Shown one piece after another: positions 46,254 through 56,243 of a DNA stretch of 64,000 bases. Position 1 is the stretch's first letter; the number at the start of each line of letters is the position of its first letter. The notes under the pieces were generated by a model that worked only from the letters and a program-made list of their open reading frames with translations, searched no databases and was not told the DNA's origin. Position numbers and translations under genes: made by a program. Origin of the DNA: RGIG1927 sp045546275 (lineage in GTDB: Bacteria > Bacillota > Clostridia > UMGS1883); assembly GCA_045546275.1 (NCBI GenBank), contig JAZQCM010000014.1, forward strand, positions 186,001 to 250,000, in the 5' to 3' direction.

Positions 46254-47951
46254 TTATACATCATAATCGGGTGAAATGTCAACATAATTGCAATCCATTT
46301 GAGAAAAACGGGGATTTTTCCGGTTGGTAAAAAGGATAACCTGCCTTGTTTTTGAGATTGTGTAAAACAGGTCTAAAAGCCTGTTTTCACGCTCATCATC
46401 CGAGGCGGCAAAGGGGTTATCCAGAATTAAAGGAAAGCTTTCGGGGAACAAAACCTCCGCTAAAGCAAGACGGAAGCAAAGATACACTTCCTCCTTATAA
46501 CCATGGGAAAATTCCGAAACATCGTGGGGCAATGGGTCGGTAAGAAAAAGTGAAAAATCATTTTTAATACTTATGCTTCGTGTTTTCTTTGGCGCAATCA
46601 TGTTAATGTAATTTACAGCTTTTTCGTTAATAAGGGGAGTGAAGTCTGCCGAAACAATGTCCTTGGCACGCTTTAAGGCGCGTATTGCCGAATCAAGAGC
46701 CTCTACCTTAATCAGTATATCCTCTTTCTGCTCTGTAAAGTACGAAATTTCAGAAATAATTTCATCTAAAGGACGGAACACCGAAGCGGAAACCGCCTTT
46801 TCCAACCCTGAAATTTCTTCTTTAAGAGCTAAAAGCCTGTTGGTTGAATTGTTTATTAATTCTATTTTTTCCGACGAGGTGTTTACGGCGTTTTCCTTTA
46901 TTTCCAAAAGACTGTCAAGGTGCTCAATTGCCTCGCTTTTATCCTGCAAAAGCTTTTCATACTCCGAATAATCAGCACACATTACCTCTTTAAGAAAGGC
47001 TTTTTGTTTCTTTTTTATTTTTAGTGCTTTACAAAGGTAATAAATCCCGTATGTAAAAATGGGAAGAGGTGAAAGAAGGTAACAAGTACGATAAAAATAA
47101 CCTATAATAAATACGCAAAGGGTGAATATGATAGACAATAAGAAACCCTTTGAGAAAAACTTGTTTTTTTCTGGATAATGGGCACTGCTTTCGGGGAAAG
47201 AGTCAATGAAAGCTTTCTGCCTCTCAATTTCAATGTTTATCTCGTTTAAAAAAGCACCGTTGTCATTTTCAAGGGAAAGAGCAAGAAAATTTTTGTGCTC
47301 AAGGTCATATTCTTTCTTTAAACTCTCAATTTTCTTTAAATTTTCCGCATTTTTATTGCTTTGCTCCAAAGCTTTGTAATGCTCCTCTTTAAGGATTGCA
47401 AGCTTTTCTTCAACTTCGTAAAATCTGCCGGAAGCACCTCTGAAGGCACGAAGGGTTTTGCGGTTTTTTTCAAGAATTTCAATTGCACGGGTTGAATTTA
47501 TTGATTCATCGCCTGTGCTTAAAAGGTTTACAAGCCTTTGCTCAATTTCCTCGGTTGCGCCAAAATAAGCTGCGTCATTTTCACGGCAATATACGCTTTT
47601 TCGGTAGGTTTCACGGTCCTTTGGGAGAAAAACGGAAAAGTCGGCTTCTTCGGGGGAAAATGTTTTTGCGTCAAACTTCTGGGTTTTGCCCATTTTCCTG
47701 AAAACTGTTATAAAATCACCGTTCCTTTCCACACACATGCTTCCAAAGGCTGTGTCCTTATCCCATGGAATGCACTTTTCTCTGTCGGATTTTGATTTTC
47801 CGAAGCCGAAAAGCATTGACTCAATGAAGTGTGCAATGGTGGACTTTCCGCTTTCGTTTTTTCCGTATATAACGTTCAAGCCGTTTTTCAGTTCAATGTT
47901 ACAGTTTTCAAGCTTGCCGAAGCTGTTTATGTCGAGTTCTCTTATAATCAT
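46254..47951 (-). CDS. SbcC/YhaN-like AAA ATPase with membrane segments
   Basis: The 565-residue protein is an ABC-type SMC-like ATPase: Walker A VIYGKNESGKSTIAHFIESML, a coiled-coil arm (about 190-440) with two hydrophobic helices in the middle (FLLSIIFTLCVFIIGYFY; LLSPLPIFTYGIYYL), the signature SEFSHGYKEEVYLCFRLALA and Walker B PLILDNPFAASDDERENR. The mid-protein membrane helices are typical of YhaN in Bacillus. With the overlapping phosphoesterase gene it likely forms an SbcD/SbcC (Mre11/Rad50)-like pair acting on DNA ends near the membrane. Start overlaps YhaO by 4 bases. Confidence 0.85.
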   Translation of the reverse strand: MIIRELDINSFGKLENCNIELKNGLNVIYGKNESGKSTIAHFIESMLFGFGKSKSDREKCIPWDKDTAFGSMCVERNGDFITVFRKMGKTQKFDAKTFSPEEADFSVFLPKDRETYRKSVYCRENDAAYFGATEEIEQRLVNLLSTGDESINSTRAIEILEKNRKTLRAFRGASGRFYEVEEKLAILKEEHYKALEQSNKNAENLKKIESLKKEYDLEHKNFLALSLENDNGAFLNEINIEIERQKAFIDSFPESSAHYPEKNKFFSKGFLLSIIFTLCVFIIGYFYRTCYLLSPLPIFTYGIYYLCKALKIKKKQKAFLKEVMCADYSEYEKLLQDKSEAIEHLDSLLEIKENAVNTSSEKIELINNSTNRLLALKEEISGLEKAVSASVFRPLDEIISEISYFTEQKEDILIKVEALDSAIRALKRAKDIVSADFTPLINEKAVNYINMIAPKKTRSISIKNDFSLFLTDPLPHDVSEFSHGYKEEVYLCFRLALAEVLFPESFPLILDNPFAASDDERENRLLDLFYTISKTRQVILFTNRKNPRFSQMDCNYVDISPDYDV

Positions 47952-48958
47952 AAATCAAAATCAACTCCCTTCATTGCCAAAAGGGCGTATTTTGATGCAA
48001 GAGAAGAAATTTTTTCGTTTTCTTGGGAAATAATCTTGGAAAATTCCTTTAAAATACGGCTTTGGGAAAAATCCTCCGAACAGGTTTCGTCAATTATTTT
48101 TATATACTTTGCCTTTGGAGAAAGAAAGGACAAAATGTAATTGATGTCAATCTGTAATGTGTCGCAGGTTTTGCCCGAAAGCTTAACCTTGCAGATACAT
48201 CCGGCAACACTATCTTCTAAAGCGGCTACAATATCGTGAACTGACGAAAAGTCAGACACGTCAAGATTTATAACCTTGTATATTGCAGAGGATGTGGGGA
48301 TGAAGGAAATATCGGTGGAGTAAGAATTGATGTTTGCACAAACAAACCCCTTTTCGCCCTCCTCGTCAAAGCCTGCTCCATCGTGACAGCCCGGATATAC
48401 AAAAACTTTGTCGCGGTAAAATTCGTGAACATGCCCGAGCGCAACATAGCTATAGCCAAGAGTGGATAAAAAGTCCTTATTCAAGGGGTTGTATTCGCTG
48501 CATGGAGAAAAATCTCCATGCATGCAAAGCACAGCGGGAGATTTATTGCAAGGGGGGATAAGCTTTTCAAGTGAGGCTGTTTTTGAACAGAAGGAGATGC
48601 CTGTTATTGTGCCTTCACCCACAGAAAAACTTTCTGCCTTGTTGGAAAAAATGTGAACATTCCCCGGGAAATTGTTTTGGCTAAGGCCATAGTCATGGTT
48701 GCCAAGAGCAATGAAAACAGGAATGGCACCCAAACGGGTAAATTCCCCTTTAAGAAAGCTTGAAAGAGAGTGGGACAAAACAGGAGAGTCGGATAAATCT
48801 CCTGAAATGAGCAAACAGTCCGCATTCTTTTCAATGGTATAGTCTATTATTTTTGAAAACGATGCACGACGGTCTGCCTTCCTTTTTGCTGAAATCTCAG
48901 GGGGAAGGGAAGAGAGCGGAGCATCCAGATGATTGTCGGCTGTGTGAATTATAAGCAT
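47948..48958 (-). CDS. SbcD/YhaO-like metallophosphoesterase
   Basis: The 336-residue protein has calcineurin-like nuclease motifs: IIHTADNHLDAPLSSLP (D-x-H), LLISGDLSDS (GD), IALGNHDYGLS (GNHD), MHGDF and VALGHVHEFY (GHxH). It is the Mre11-like partner of the YhaN-like ATPase downstream, which it overlaps by 4 bases. ATG at 48958 with AAGGAGAC upstream. An in-frame extension to 49006 lacks a ribosome site. Confidence 0.88.
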   Translation of the reverse strand: MLIIHTADNHLDAPLSSLPPEISAKRKADRRASFSKIIDYTIEKNADCLLISGDLSDSPVLSHSLSSFLKGEFTRLGAIPVFIALGNHDYGLSQNNFPGNVHIFSNKAESFSVGEGTITGISFCSKTASLEKLIPPCNKSPAVLCMHGDFSPCSEYNPLNKDFLSTLGYSYVALGHVHEFYRDKVFVYPGCHDGAGFDEEGEKGFVCANINSYSTDISFIPTSSAIYKVINLDVSDFSSVHDIVAALEDSVAGCICKVKLSGKTCDTLQIDINYILSFLSPKAKYIKIIDETCSEDFSQSRILKEFSKIISQENEKISSLASKYALLAMKGVDFDL

Positions 48959-49137
48959 TTTTAGTCTCCTTGAATATGAGTTTCTACCTATTATATATAA
49001 TAGCACACGGGAGGGATATTGTCAAAGTGTAATAAAATGTTGGTAAAAAAGTTGAAAAAGTTTTTAATTTATAAATATTATTTAGGCAATTTGTTTAAAA
49101 AAAATTTAAAAACTTAGTCAAAAGTTATAAAAAACTC

Positions 49138-49166
49138 TTGAAGTTCTTGAAAAATTTGTGTATAAT
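49138..49166 (+). promoter_or_regulatory. Promoter of the nine-gene operon
   Basis: TTGAAG (49138-49143), 17-bp spacer, TATAAT (49161-49166), 41 bases before the first ATG. The 179 bases between the YhaO start and this promoter are very AT-rich and show no other feature. Confidence 0.75.
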
Positions 49167-49207
49167 GAAAGAAGTAGTAATATATTTATAAGAGGATGTG
49201 TAAAAAT

Positions 49208-51226
49208 ATGCGGATCAGACTGAAACCCATACTTGCAGCTTTGCTGTGCACAACCATGCTCGTACCCACATTTTCTGCCTGTCAAAGAAAGGAAGAAAAG
49301 GGCGAAGTGCGTATTATAAGAATCGGAACTCACGCTCAGGGCGAGGATGACCCCTATCTAATTGATGCAATTACAGGTGAACAAAACCCCAGCATGAATG
49401 CTGATAAAAAGAAGGCTTCAATTACAGCTCTTGAAAAAGTTAAGGAAGAGCTGAATGTTGAAATTCAGTTCCTTCAGTATTCAAGTGACCTTAAGCAGCT
49501 TCTGTTGCAGACGGTTCTTGCGGGCGACCCCTATTGTGAGCTTGCAATCCTTTGGGGTGGTGTGCAGGGTGCAATTCTTTCACAGAATGTACTCCAGCCT
49601 CTTGACGAATATGCATACATTTTCCACGACGACCCCGACGGCAAGTGGATTCTTCCTACAAAAACTTTTGGTCATTATTACCTGATGAACCGTGACTTGC
49701 TTTTCAGTAATACATGGCCTATCGTATACAACATAAGTATGGTGGAGGAAGTTCCTTCCCTCAGAGATTCCAACGGCAGAACAATTTATCCTTCTGACCT
49801 TTACTACTCAGGTCAGTGGACATGGAGCCGTTTTAAGGATTACATAACAAAAATCAAACAGTATTATTCCGGTAAAAAAGCTCCCTCCGGTGGAGATGTG
49901 GCAGCGTTCAATACAAACTTCACATTCTTCGGACTTTTCGGACTTCATTCTGTTGGTGCAGGTGTGTACGACGGTTCAGCAATGAGCTTTGACACAGATG
50001 CGGCAATTGAGGTTTGTGAATTTATTGATGAGCTTATGACTAACGACATAGTTACTTGCTCAAGTGCACAAAAGGGTGTAAAGGCTGACTCCGGTTGGCT
50101 CACAGGAACCGACGCTTTCTTAAGAGGCGAAACAGTATTTACTAACTGTGCAAGATGGAGAATGGACGACTGTTCAACAACTCTTGCAGAACGTGGTGAA
50201 TCAATGGGTATTATCCCGTTCCCCTATCCCGATGGCACTAACCCTCATACCGATGAAAACACAAAGTACCGCCACGTAACACCCATGGCTGACTCCGTTG
50301 GTCTTATGCGCGGTATTGATAAAGAAACAAGTGCTCTTGCACTTGAAGCTTACAAGATGTATAAGGTTGAGTTCTACAAGGCATATGCACAGGTTGATTC
50401 CATTGCTCAGTACATGGTTGACCGTGCAAGCGCAGACGCTCTTACATTCGGTGTTGATATTTTCCATCCCGAAGTTGGTGAAGACAACCTTAGAATCTGG
50501 AGTGAGTTTGGTAACACTCCCGCAAATGAATACTCCGAAGCCTGCGACGTTATGTGGGCATGGAGCGATATCTTAGGCAGATCAATCTACGGCGTAAACG
50601 GTTATGCTAAGTACAGAACAGCAGTTCATGCAAACAAGCAGAACATTTACGAAAAGCTTGACACAATCTCCGAAGCGGTTAACTCCAACGAGGTTGTTGA
50701 CTCGGTTAATCCTTCTGTATCAAAGAAGAGCGGTGCGGTTTTGGCATTTGCTGCAGGTACAGACCCCGAAACAATCAAGTGGGAGGATTACATTGCCGGA
50801 AGCGACAATATTGACGGCGATTACGAAATTGATAAAATCAAGCTTGATTATTCCGCAGTTGACTTTAACACAGTGGGTATTTACGAAGGTGCTTTAATCG
50901 GTAAGGTTACTGACGAAGGCGGAAACCAGGGTGAAGGTAAGTTTACAGTTTCCATATATAATAAGGAAAATACTGTTCCGCCCACATTGGTGCTTAAAGA
51001 AGGCGGAGCAAATAAAATGGAACTTAATAAGGATGTATCAACCGTTAACTGGGGCTCATACGTTCAGGAAGCGTATGATGTAGACGGAATTGATATTTCC
51101 ATGAACATAACAGCAGACACAGGTTGGCTTGATGTAACAACTCCCGGTGAATACAATGTTGACATTGTTGCAACAGACTTTGCCGGAAATGAAACAGAAG
51201 CTACAATTGTTGTTAAGGTAGAATAA
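49208..51226 (+). CDS. Sugar-binding lipoprotein with two C-terminal Ig-like domains
   Basis: 672-residue lipoprotein: lipobox after FSAC (Cys about 24), substrate-binding fold (about 35-500) with LAILWGGVQGAILSQNVLQPL, FTFFGLFGLHSVGAG and FLRGETVFTNCARWR. The last 150 residues form two Ig-like modules (KWEDYIAGSDNIDGDYEIDK; GTVNWGSYVQEAYDVDGID-type TVNWGSYVQEAYDVDG) of the DUF5011 kind, each ending in GNQG or GNET turns. First gene of the operon. The ATG at 49208 was preferred over 49196, which lies on the ribosome site. Ligand unknown, likely a large glycan. Confidence 0.85.
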   Translation: MRIRLKPILAALLCTTMLVPTFSACQRKEEKGEVRIIRIGTHAQGEDDPYLIDAITGEQNPSMNADKKKASITALEKVKEELNVEIQFLQYSSDLKQLLLQTVLAGDPYCELAILWGGVQGAILSQNVLQPLDEYAYIFHDDPDGKWILPTKTFGHYYLMNRDLLFSNTWPIVYNISMVEEVPSLRDSNGRTIYPSDLYYSGQWTWSRFKDYITKIKQYYSGKKAPSGGDVAAFNTNFTFFGLFGLHSVGAGVYDGSAMSFDTDAAIEVCEFIDELMTNDIVTCSSAQKGVKADSGWLTGTDAFLRGETVFTNCARWRMDDCSTTLAERGESMGIIPFPYPDGTNPHTDENTKYRHVTPMADSVGLMRGIDKETSALALEAYKMYKVEFYKAYAQVDSIAQYMVDRASADALTFGVDIFHPEVGEDNLRIWSEFGNTPANEYSEACDVMWAWSDILGRSIYGVNGYAKYRTAVHANKQNIYEKLDTISEAVNSNEVVDSVNPSVSKKSGAVLAFAAGTDPETIKWEDYIAGSDNIDGDYEIDKIKLDYSAVDFNTVGIYEGALIGKVTDEGGNQGEGKFTVSIYNKENTVPPTLVLKEGGANKMELNKDVSTVNWGSYVQEAYDVDGIDISMNITADTGWLDVTTPGEYNVDIVATDFAGNETEATIVVKVE

Positions 51227-51248
51227 GAAACGGAGGGATAAATCCAAA

Positions 51249-54200
51249 ATGGCAAGTCAGGTAAAACGCAAAAAGAAAAATTTGACACTGATTGTTGTCG
51301 CAGCTATTCTTGCCGCGTGTTTGGTCCTTGTAGCTCTTGCATACGTTCTTCCCGGTAACAAAGATACTGTTGCAGTGGCAGGTACACAGGGCGAATTCTT
51401 GGAAAACACATATGCAGAATATCTGGAAGAAGTCGGATATGATGAAACAAAGTCAATATCTGACAATGTTGTCACCATCGATGTTGCAAACTTCAGAACA
51501 GGTGACGTTGTAGCGGTTGAAGAACCCGTAGAAGAAGCTACAGATGTTGAAGAAGCAACAGATGTAGTTGAAGAAGAAATTGTGGAAGAAGTTATCGAAG
51601 AAGTGGTTGAAAACGATGCTTCCGTTGCAGTTTATGAAAACGGCGGCGTGAAGATTGCTGACCGCGGTGACGTAACATGGTCTTTCACAGTTGATGCAGA
51701 AGGTTACTACAACCTTAAGTTCAACTATACTTCAATTGAAGGCACAACATCTAATCCTCAGAGAACTCTTCTTATTGACGGAAAAGAACTCTTTGATGGC
51801 ATGAGACAGATTGACTTCAAGAGAACATGGGACAACGGTGAAATCACTTCCAAGGGTGGTAACGAAATCCGTCCCACAGCTGTTCAGGTGTTTGAACCCG
51901 TTGAGCTTTATGCAGCTGACACAAACATGAGAACACTTGCTCCCTATGTTTTCTATCTTACAGCAGGTGAGCATACTCTTACACTTGAGGAAAACCGTGA
52001 GCCCGTGCAGATTAATGCAATCAGCTTTGAAAAGGCTCCTGTTGCTCCTACATATGAAGAGTACCTTACATCAGTACCCGGCGATGTTTACGCAGGTGAA
52101 ACACTTGTAATGCAGGCCGAAAGAAAAGAAGGCGGAACAGTAGCAATCAGAAAGACATCCACATCCGTTGGTGTTTCTACTGACTACTCCAGCTCCTACA
52201 CAGTTCCTTATCATCACTGGAACCAGCTTCTTAACATTGTTGGTGGTTCTAACTGGGCAACAGCCGGTGAAGCTATCACATGGGTTGTTGAAGTTCCTCA
52301 GTCCGGTTTGTATCAGATTGCACCCAGAGCGAGACAGAACACAAACCGTGGTGTAAAGAGCTTCAGAAGAGTTAAAATTAACGGCGAAGTTCCTTTCAAG
52401 GAAGCTGAAAAGATTGGTTTTGACTATTCTACAAGCTTTGGAAACTGCGTTCTTTCCTCTGCTCCTGCATATGATGAAGCAGGTAATGTTGTGAAAGAAT
52501 CTGAGCCCTTCCTTTTCTATTTGAATGAAGGTCAGAACGCAATTACAATGGAAATCGTACTTGGTGACTTTGCGAACGCTCTCTCCAAGGTTGAAGACAG
52601 CGTGCTTGAACTTAACAACATGTATCGTAAGGTTGTTCAGATTACAGGTGTGGTTCCCGATACATATATTGACTATGAAATTGCTAAAAAGGTAGCAGAT
52701 TTCGAGGACACAATGCAGGAACAGGCCGATACTCTTTATGCAGTAGTTGATGAGCTTGTTGAAATCACAGGCGAAAAGGGTTCCGGTACAGTTCAGATTG
52801 AAAAGGTTGCACGTCAGTGTGCACAGTTTGCTGAAAAGCCCGACGATGTAGTTGATGAAATTTCCGCATTCAAGAGCAACATTTCTGCTCTTGGTACATG
52901 GATGCTTGAAATCTCTTCAATGCCTCTCGAAATCGACTCTTTCTCCATTTCTGCTCCCGGTGCAGAACTTAAGTGCGCAGAGCCTAACGCTCTTGTTGCA
53001 ACAGGTCATGAAACAATCAGATTCATCGCAACATTCGTTGTTGACGATACACAGATTGCTTCCGATACAGAAATTACAAACGATGCTGTTAAGGTTTGGA
53101 TTGCTACAGGTCGTGACCAGGCTCAGATTATCCGTAACCTTATCGACGGTGACTACTCTCCTTCTCACGAAAAGAGTGTAAACCTTCAGCTTATCCCCGG
53201 TGGCGTACTTCTTCCTGCAACTTTGGCAGGTAACGGTCCTGATATTTCTCTTTCAAACGGCCAGGCGAGCGTTGTTGACTTTGCAGTTCGTGGCGCTCTT
53301 GCAGACTTGAAGCAGTTTGATGACTATGAAGAATATGTAAAGGATATGGAATTTAAGGAAAGTGCGATTAACACAGCAAGCTACAACGGCGGTGTTTATG
53401 GTATTCCCGAAACTCAGTCCTTCAGCGTATTGTTCTACAGAACTGATATATTGGAAGAACTTGGTTTGGAAGTACCCAAGACTTGGGACGATGTTGAAAA
53501 GGCAATCAATGTTCTCCATATTAACAACTATGATTTCTACATTCCCACATCTGCACTTTACTCCACATTGGTATTCCAGTATGGCGGCGATGTATATCAC
53601 GGTGCAGCAGGAACTGTAGGTCCTGATGGATATGTTTATTCCGAAACAGGCAGTGACTACGGTATTGAAAGTGGTCTTCGTGACGAACCTGCAATGCTTG
53701 CATTCCAGAAGCTTACAGAATTCTTCACAACATACGCTCTTCCCGTATCTGCTGACTTCTCTAACCGTTTTAGAACAGGTGAAATTCCGATTGGTGTTGC
53801 TGACTACACACTCTTCAACACTCTTGAAATTTTCGCTCCTGAAATCAAGGGTCTTTGGAACTTTGCTCCCATGCCCGGTTATGTAGATCCTGTAACAGGC
53901 GAAATTAATAACACAGTTGTATCAGGTTCTTCTCACACTGTTATGCTTGAAAGCTCCAAGAAGAAGGATGACGCTTGGGAATTCATGAAGTGGTGGCTCA
54001 GTGAAGATATTCAGGTACAGTATGGTAACACACTTGAAGCTATCTTAGGTAGTGGTGCAAGATATGCAACAGCTAACACTAAGGTACTCACACAGTTGCC
54101 TTGGGCAACAAGACAGTCTGATGTAATCTTGGAACAGTTTGAACACACAACAGGTGTTCCCGATGTTCCCGGTTACTACATGACAGGTCGTCAGATTGAC

Positions 54201-54350
54201 TACGCATTCAAGGGCGTTGTTACAGACGGTCAGAACCCCAGAGAAGCTCTTTACTTGAATGTTAAGGAAATCAATGATGAACTTACAATCAAGCGTGAAG
54301 AATTCCACTTAACAAGAATGGACGAGGAGGGAAAAGTAATCGATGGCTAA
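51249..54350 (+). CDS. Membrane-tethered fusion: jelly-roll modules plus solute-binding protein
   Basis: The 1033-residue protein has a charged N terminus (QVKRKKKN), a membrane helix (about 12-34; an LAAC within could also be a lipobox) and an acidic Val/Glu/Thr linker (about 88-120, VEEATDVEEATDVVEEEIVE). After these are two carbohydrate-module-like beta sandwiches (about 120-265 and 275-450), a helical region (about 450-560) and a full extracellular binding-protein domain (about 600-1010) with KVWIATGRDQAQIIRNLI, GGVLLPATLAGNGPDISL, YGIPETQSFSVLFYRTDIL, PKTWDDVEKAI and HTVMLESSKKKDDAWEFMKW. Fusion of a binding protein to such modules is rare. It overlaps the next permease gene by 8 bases. 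Confidence 0.82.
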   Translation: MASQVKRKKKNLTLIVVAAILAACLVLVALAYVLPGNKDTVAVAGTQGEFLENTYAEYLEEVGYDETKSISDNVVTIDVANFRTGDVVAVEEPVEEATDVEEATDVVEEEIVEEVIEEVVENDASVAVYENGGVKIADRGDVTWSFTVDAEGYYNLKFNYTSIEGTTSNPQRTLLIDGKELFDGMRQIDFKRTWDNGEITSKGGNEIRPTAVQVFEPVELYAADTNMRTLAPYVFYLTAGEHTLTLEENREPVQINAISFEKAPVAPTYEEYLTSVPGDVYAGETLVMQAERKEGGTVAIRKTSTSVGVSTDYSSSYTVPYHHWNQLLNIVGGSNWATAGEAITWVVEVPQSGLYQIAPRARQNTNRGVKSFRRVKINGEVPFKEAEKIGFDYSTSFGNCVLSSAPAYDEAGNVVKESEPFLFYLNEGQNAITMEIVLGDFANALSKVEDSVLELNNMYRKVVQITGVVPDTYIDYEIAKKVADFEDTMQEQADTLYAVVDELVEITGEKGSGTVQIEKVARQCAQFAEKPDDVVDEISAFKSNISALGTWMLEISSMPLEIDSFSISAPGAELKCAEPNALVATGHETIRFIATFVVDDTQIASDTEITNDAVKVWIATGRDQAQIIRNLIDGDYSPSHEKSVNLQLIPGGVLLPATLAGNGPDISLSNGQASVVDFAVRGALADLKQFDDYEEYVKDMEFKESAINTASYNGGVYGIPETQSFSVLFYRTDILEELGLEVPKTWDDVEKAINVLHINNYDFYIPTSALYSTLVFQYGGDVYHGAAGTVGPDGYVYSETGSDYGIESGLRDEPAMLAFQKLTEFFTTYALPVSADFSNRFRTGEIPIGVADYTLFNTLEIFAPEIKGLWNFAPMPGYVDPVTGEINNTVVSGSSHTVMLESSKKKDDAWEFMKWWLSEDIQVQYGNTLEAILGSGARYATANTKVLTQLPWATRQSDVILEQFEHTTGVPDVPGYYMTGRQIDYAFKGVVTDGQNPREALYLNVKEINDELTIKREEFHLTRMDEEGKVIDG

Positions 54351-55296
54351 GCAGAACGTAGAAAAGACTGAACAAACGGGATTGAACCGTAAGAAGCTTC
54401 AGTCCATGGAATGGAAGAACGCATGGCGTCTCCACAGAGAAAAGTACATGCTTATCCTTCCCTTTGCACTTATCTTCTGTATATTTACAGTGCTTCCCGT
54501 TGCAGTGTCCATGGTACTTAGTTTCACAAACTTCAACATGCTCCAGATTCCCGATTTTATCGCTCTGGAAAACTATGTAAACCTTGTAGTATTTGACGAT
54601 GTATTCCTGATTGCTGTAAAGAACACATTGTTCTTCGCTATCGTAACAGGTCCCGTCAGCTACCTTATGTGCTTTGTATTCGCTTGGATTATTAATGAAC
54701 TTCCTCCCAGAGTAAGAGCACTTATGGTGTGCGTATTCTACGCACCCAGTATTTCAGGTAACGCATTCGTTATCTGGAAGCTCCTCTTCTCAAGTGATAT
54801 GTATGGTTATATTAACGCTTATCTCTTGAAGTGGAACATTATTCAGAGTCCTATTCTGTGGTTTGAAACAGCAGAGTATATTATGCCTATCCTCATCATT
54901 GTACAGCTTTGGTTATCACTTGGTGTTGGCTTCCTTTCTTTCGTTGCAGGTTTGCAGAGCCAGGACGCAGCGCTTTACGAAGCAGGTGCAATCGACGGTA
55001 TCAAGAACCGTTGGCAGGAGCTTTGGTATATCACACTTCCTTCCATGAAGCCTCAGCTTATGTTCGGTGCCGTAATGCAGATCACATCTTCCTTCGGTGT
55101 TGCAGGTATTGCTGACGCGTTGGTAGGTTTCCCCACAGTTGACTACGCAGGTCACTTCATTTTGAACCACTTGAACGACTACGGCGGTCTTCGTTATGAA
55201 ATGGGTTATGCATCTGCAATCGCAGTTATCCTCTTCTTCGTAATGATTTTCGCTAACATCTTAGTTCAGAAGGTACTCAGAAAGGTGGGTTCGTAA
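54343..55296 (+). CDS. Sugar ABC permease, pair A, first subunit
   Basis: 317-residue permease with a charged N-terminal tail, six helices starting LILPFALIFCIFTVLP, and the EAA loop YEAGAIDGIKNRWQELWYITLPSM. It resembles LplB/UgpA-type subunits for large or complex sugars. Start overlaps the preceding stop by 8 bases. Confidence 0.92.
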   Translation: MAKQNVEKTEQTGLNRKKLQSMEWKNAWRLHREKYMLILPFALIFCIFTVLPVAVSMVLSFTNFNMLQIPDFIALENYVNLVVFDDVFLIAVKNTLFFAIVTGPVSYLMCFVFAWIINELPPRVRALMVCVFYAPSISGNAFVIWKLLFSSDMYGYINAYLLKWNIIQSPILWFETAEYIMPILIIVQLWLSLGVGFLSFVAGLQSQDAALYEAGAIDGIKNRWQELWYITLPSMKPQLMFGAVMQITSSFGVAGIADALVGFPTVDYAGHFILNHLNDYGGLRYEMGYASAIAVILFFVMIFANILVQKVLRKVGS

Positions 55297-55300
55297 TAAT

Positions 55301-56230
55301 ATGAAAAAGTTATTTTCAAAAATAGGTGCGGCCCTCGCTAAGGTACCTCCCTTCAAGCAGTTCAATGCATGGCTTGCACACAGAAGAATTACAAGAAGAA
55401 ACCGTTCTTTGGCTGTGGATATTTCTCTTACAGTATTCTTAGGTATCTTCGGTATTATCAGTGTACTTCCTCTTTGGTTGATTGTTGTAAACGCATTCAA
55501 GCCCTTGAACGAAATATTCATGTTCCCTCCGAAGTTCTTTGTGGTTAACCCCACAATGGAGAACTTCCAGGACTTGTTCCAGTTGATTGGTAACTCCTGG
55601 GTACCTTTCCCAAGATATATCTTCAACACAGTGTTTATTACACTTTTAGGTACAATCGGTTCTGTGCTTATTGCTTCAATGGCAGCATATCCTTTGGCTA
55701 AGTATCAGTTCCCCGGATCTAAGTTTATAAACAGTATGATTGTTTATTCTCTTATGTTCAACGGCTCAGTAACAGCAATTCCCAACTACATTATCATGAG
55801 CAAGATTGGTCTTATTGATACATATTGGGCAGTTGTTCTTCCTGCTATCGGTTCTACAATGGGTCTTTACCTGATGAGAAACAATATGACACATATTCCT
55901 ACTTCTCTTCTTGAATCCTGTAAAATCGATGGTGCCAGCGAATTCAGAATTTACTGGTCAATCATTATGCCTCTTTCCAAGCCTGCATGGATCACACTTG
56001 TTATCCTTTCTTTCCAGAGCTTGTGGGGCACAACAGGCGGTACATACCTTTACACAGAAAAGTTAAAGCCTGTTACATACGCACTCAGCCAGATTCTTGC
56101 GGCTGGTGTTGTACGAACCGGTGTATCCAGTGCGGTAAGCTTGATTATGCTTATTGTACCCGTAGCCGTATTCGTTATTTCTCAGAGTAACGTAGTTGAA
56201 ACAATGGCTTCATCCGGTATGAAGGACTAA
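55301..56230 (+). CDS. Sugar ABC permease, pair A, second subunit
   Basis: 309-residue permease of the LplC/YtcP type; six helices after a basic N terminus, PLWLIVVNAFKPLNEIFMFPPKFF, and EAA loop ESCKIDGASEFRIYWSIIMP. Four bases after its partner. Together they form one heterodimeric channel. Confidence 0.92.
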   Translation: MKKLFSKIGAALAKVPPFKQFNAWLAHRRITRRNRSLAVDISLTVFLGIFGIISVLPLWLIVVNAFKPLNEIFMFPPKFFVVNPTMENFQDLFQLIGNSWVPFPRYIFNTVFITLLGTIGSVLIASMAAYPLAKYQFPGSKFINSMIVYSLMFNGSVTAIPNYIIMSKIGLIDTYWAVVLPAIGSTMGLYLMRNNMTHIPTSLLESCKIDGASEFRIYWSIIMPLSKPAWITLVILSFQSLWGTTGGTYLYTEKLKPVTYALSQILAAGVVRTGVSSAVSLIMLIVPVAVFVISQSNVVETMASSGMKD

Positions 56231-56243
56231 GGGGGTGCAGATT

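Noticed and set aside
48959..49137. AT-rich stretch considered as an origin or regulatory region
   Set aside because: No DnaA-box cluster, iterons or palindromes; simply AT-rich intergenic DNA between divergent promoters.
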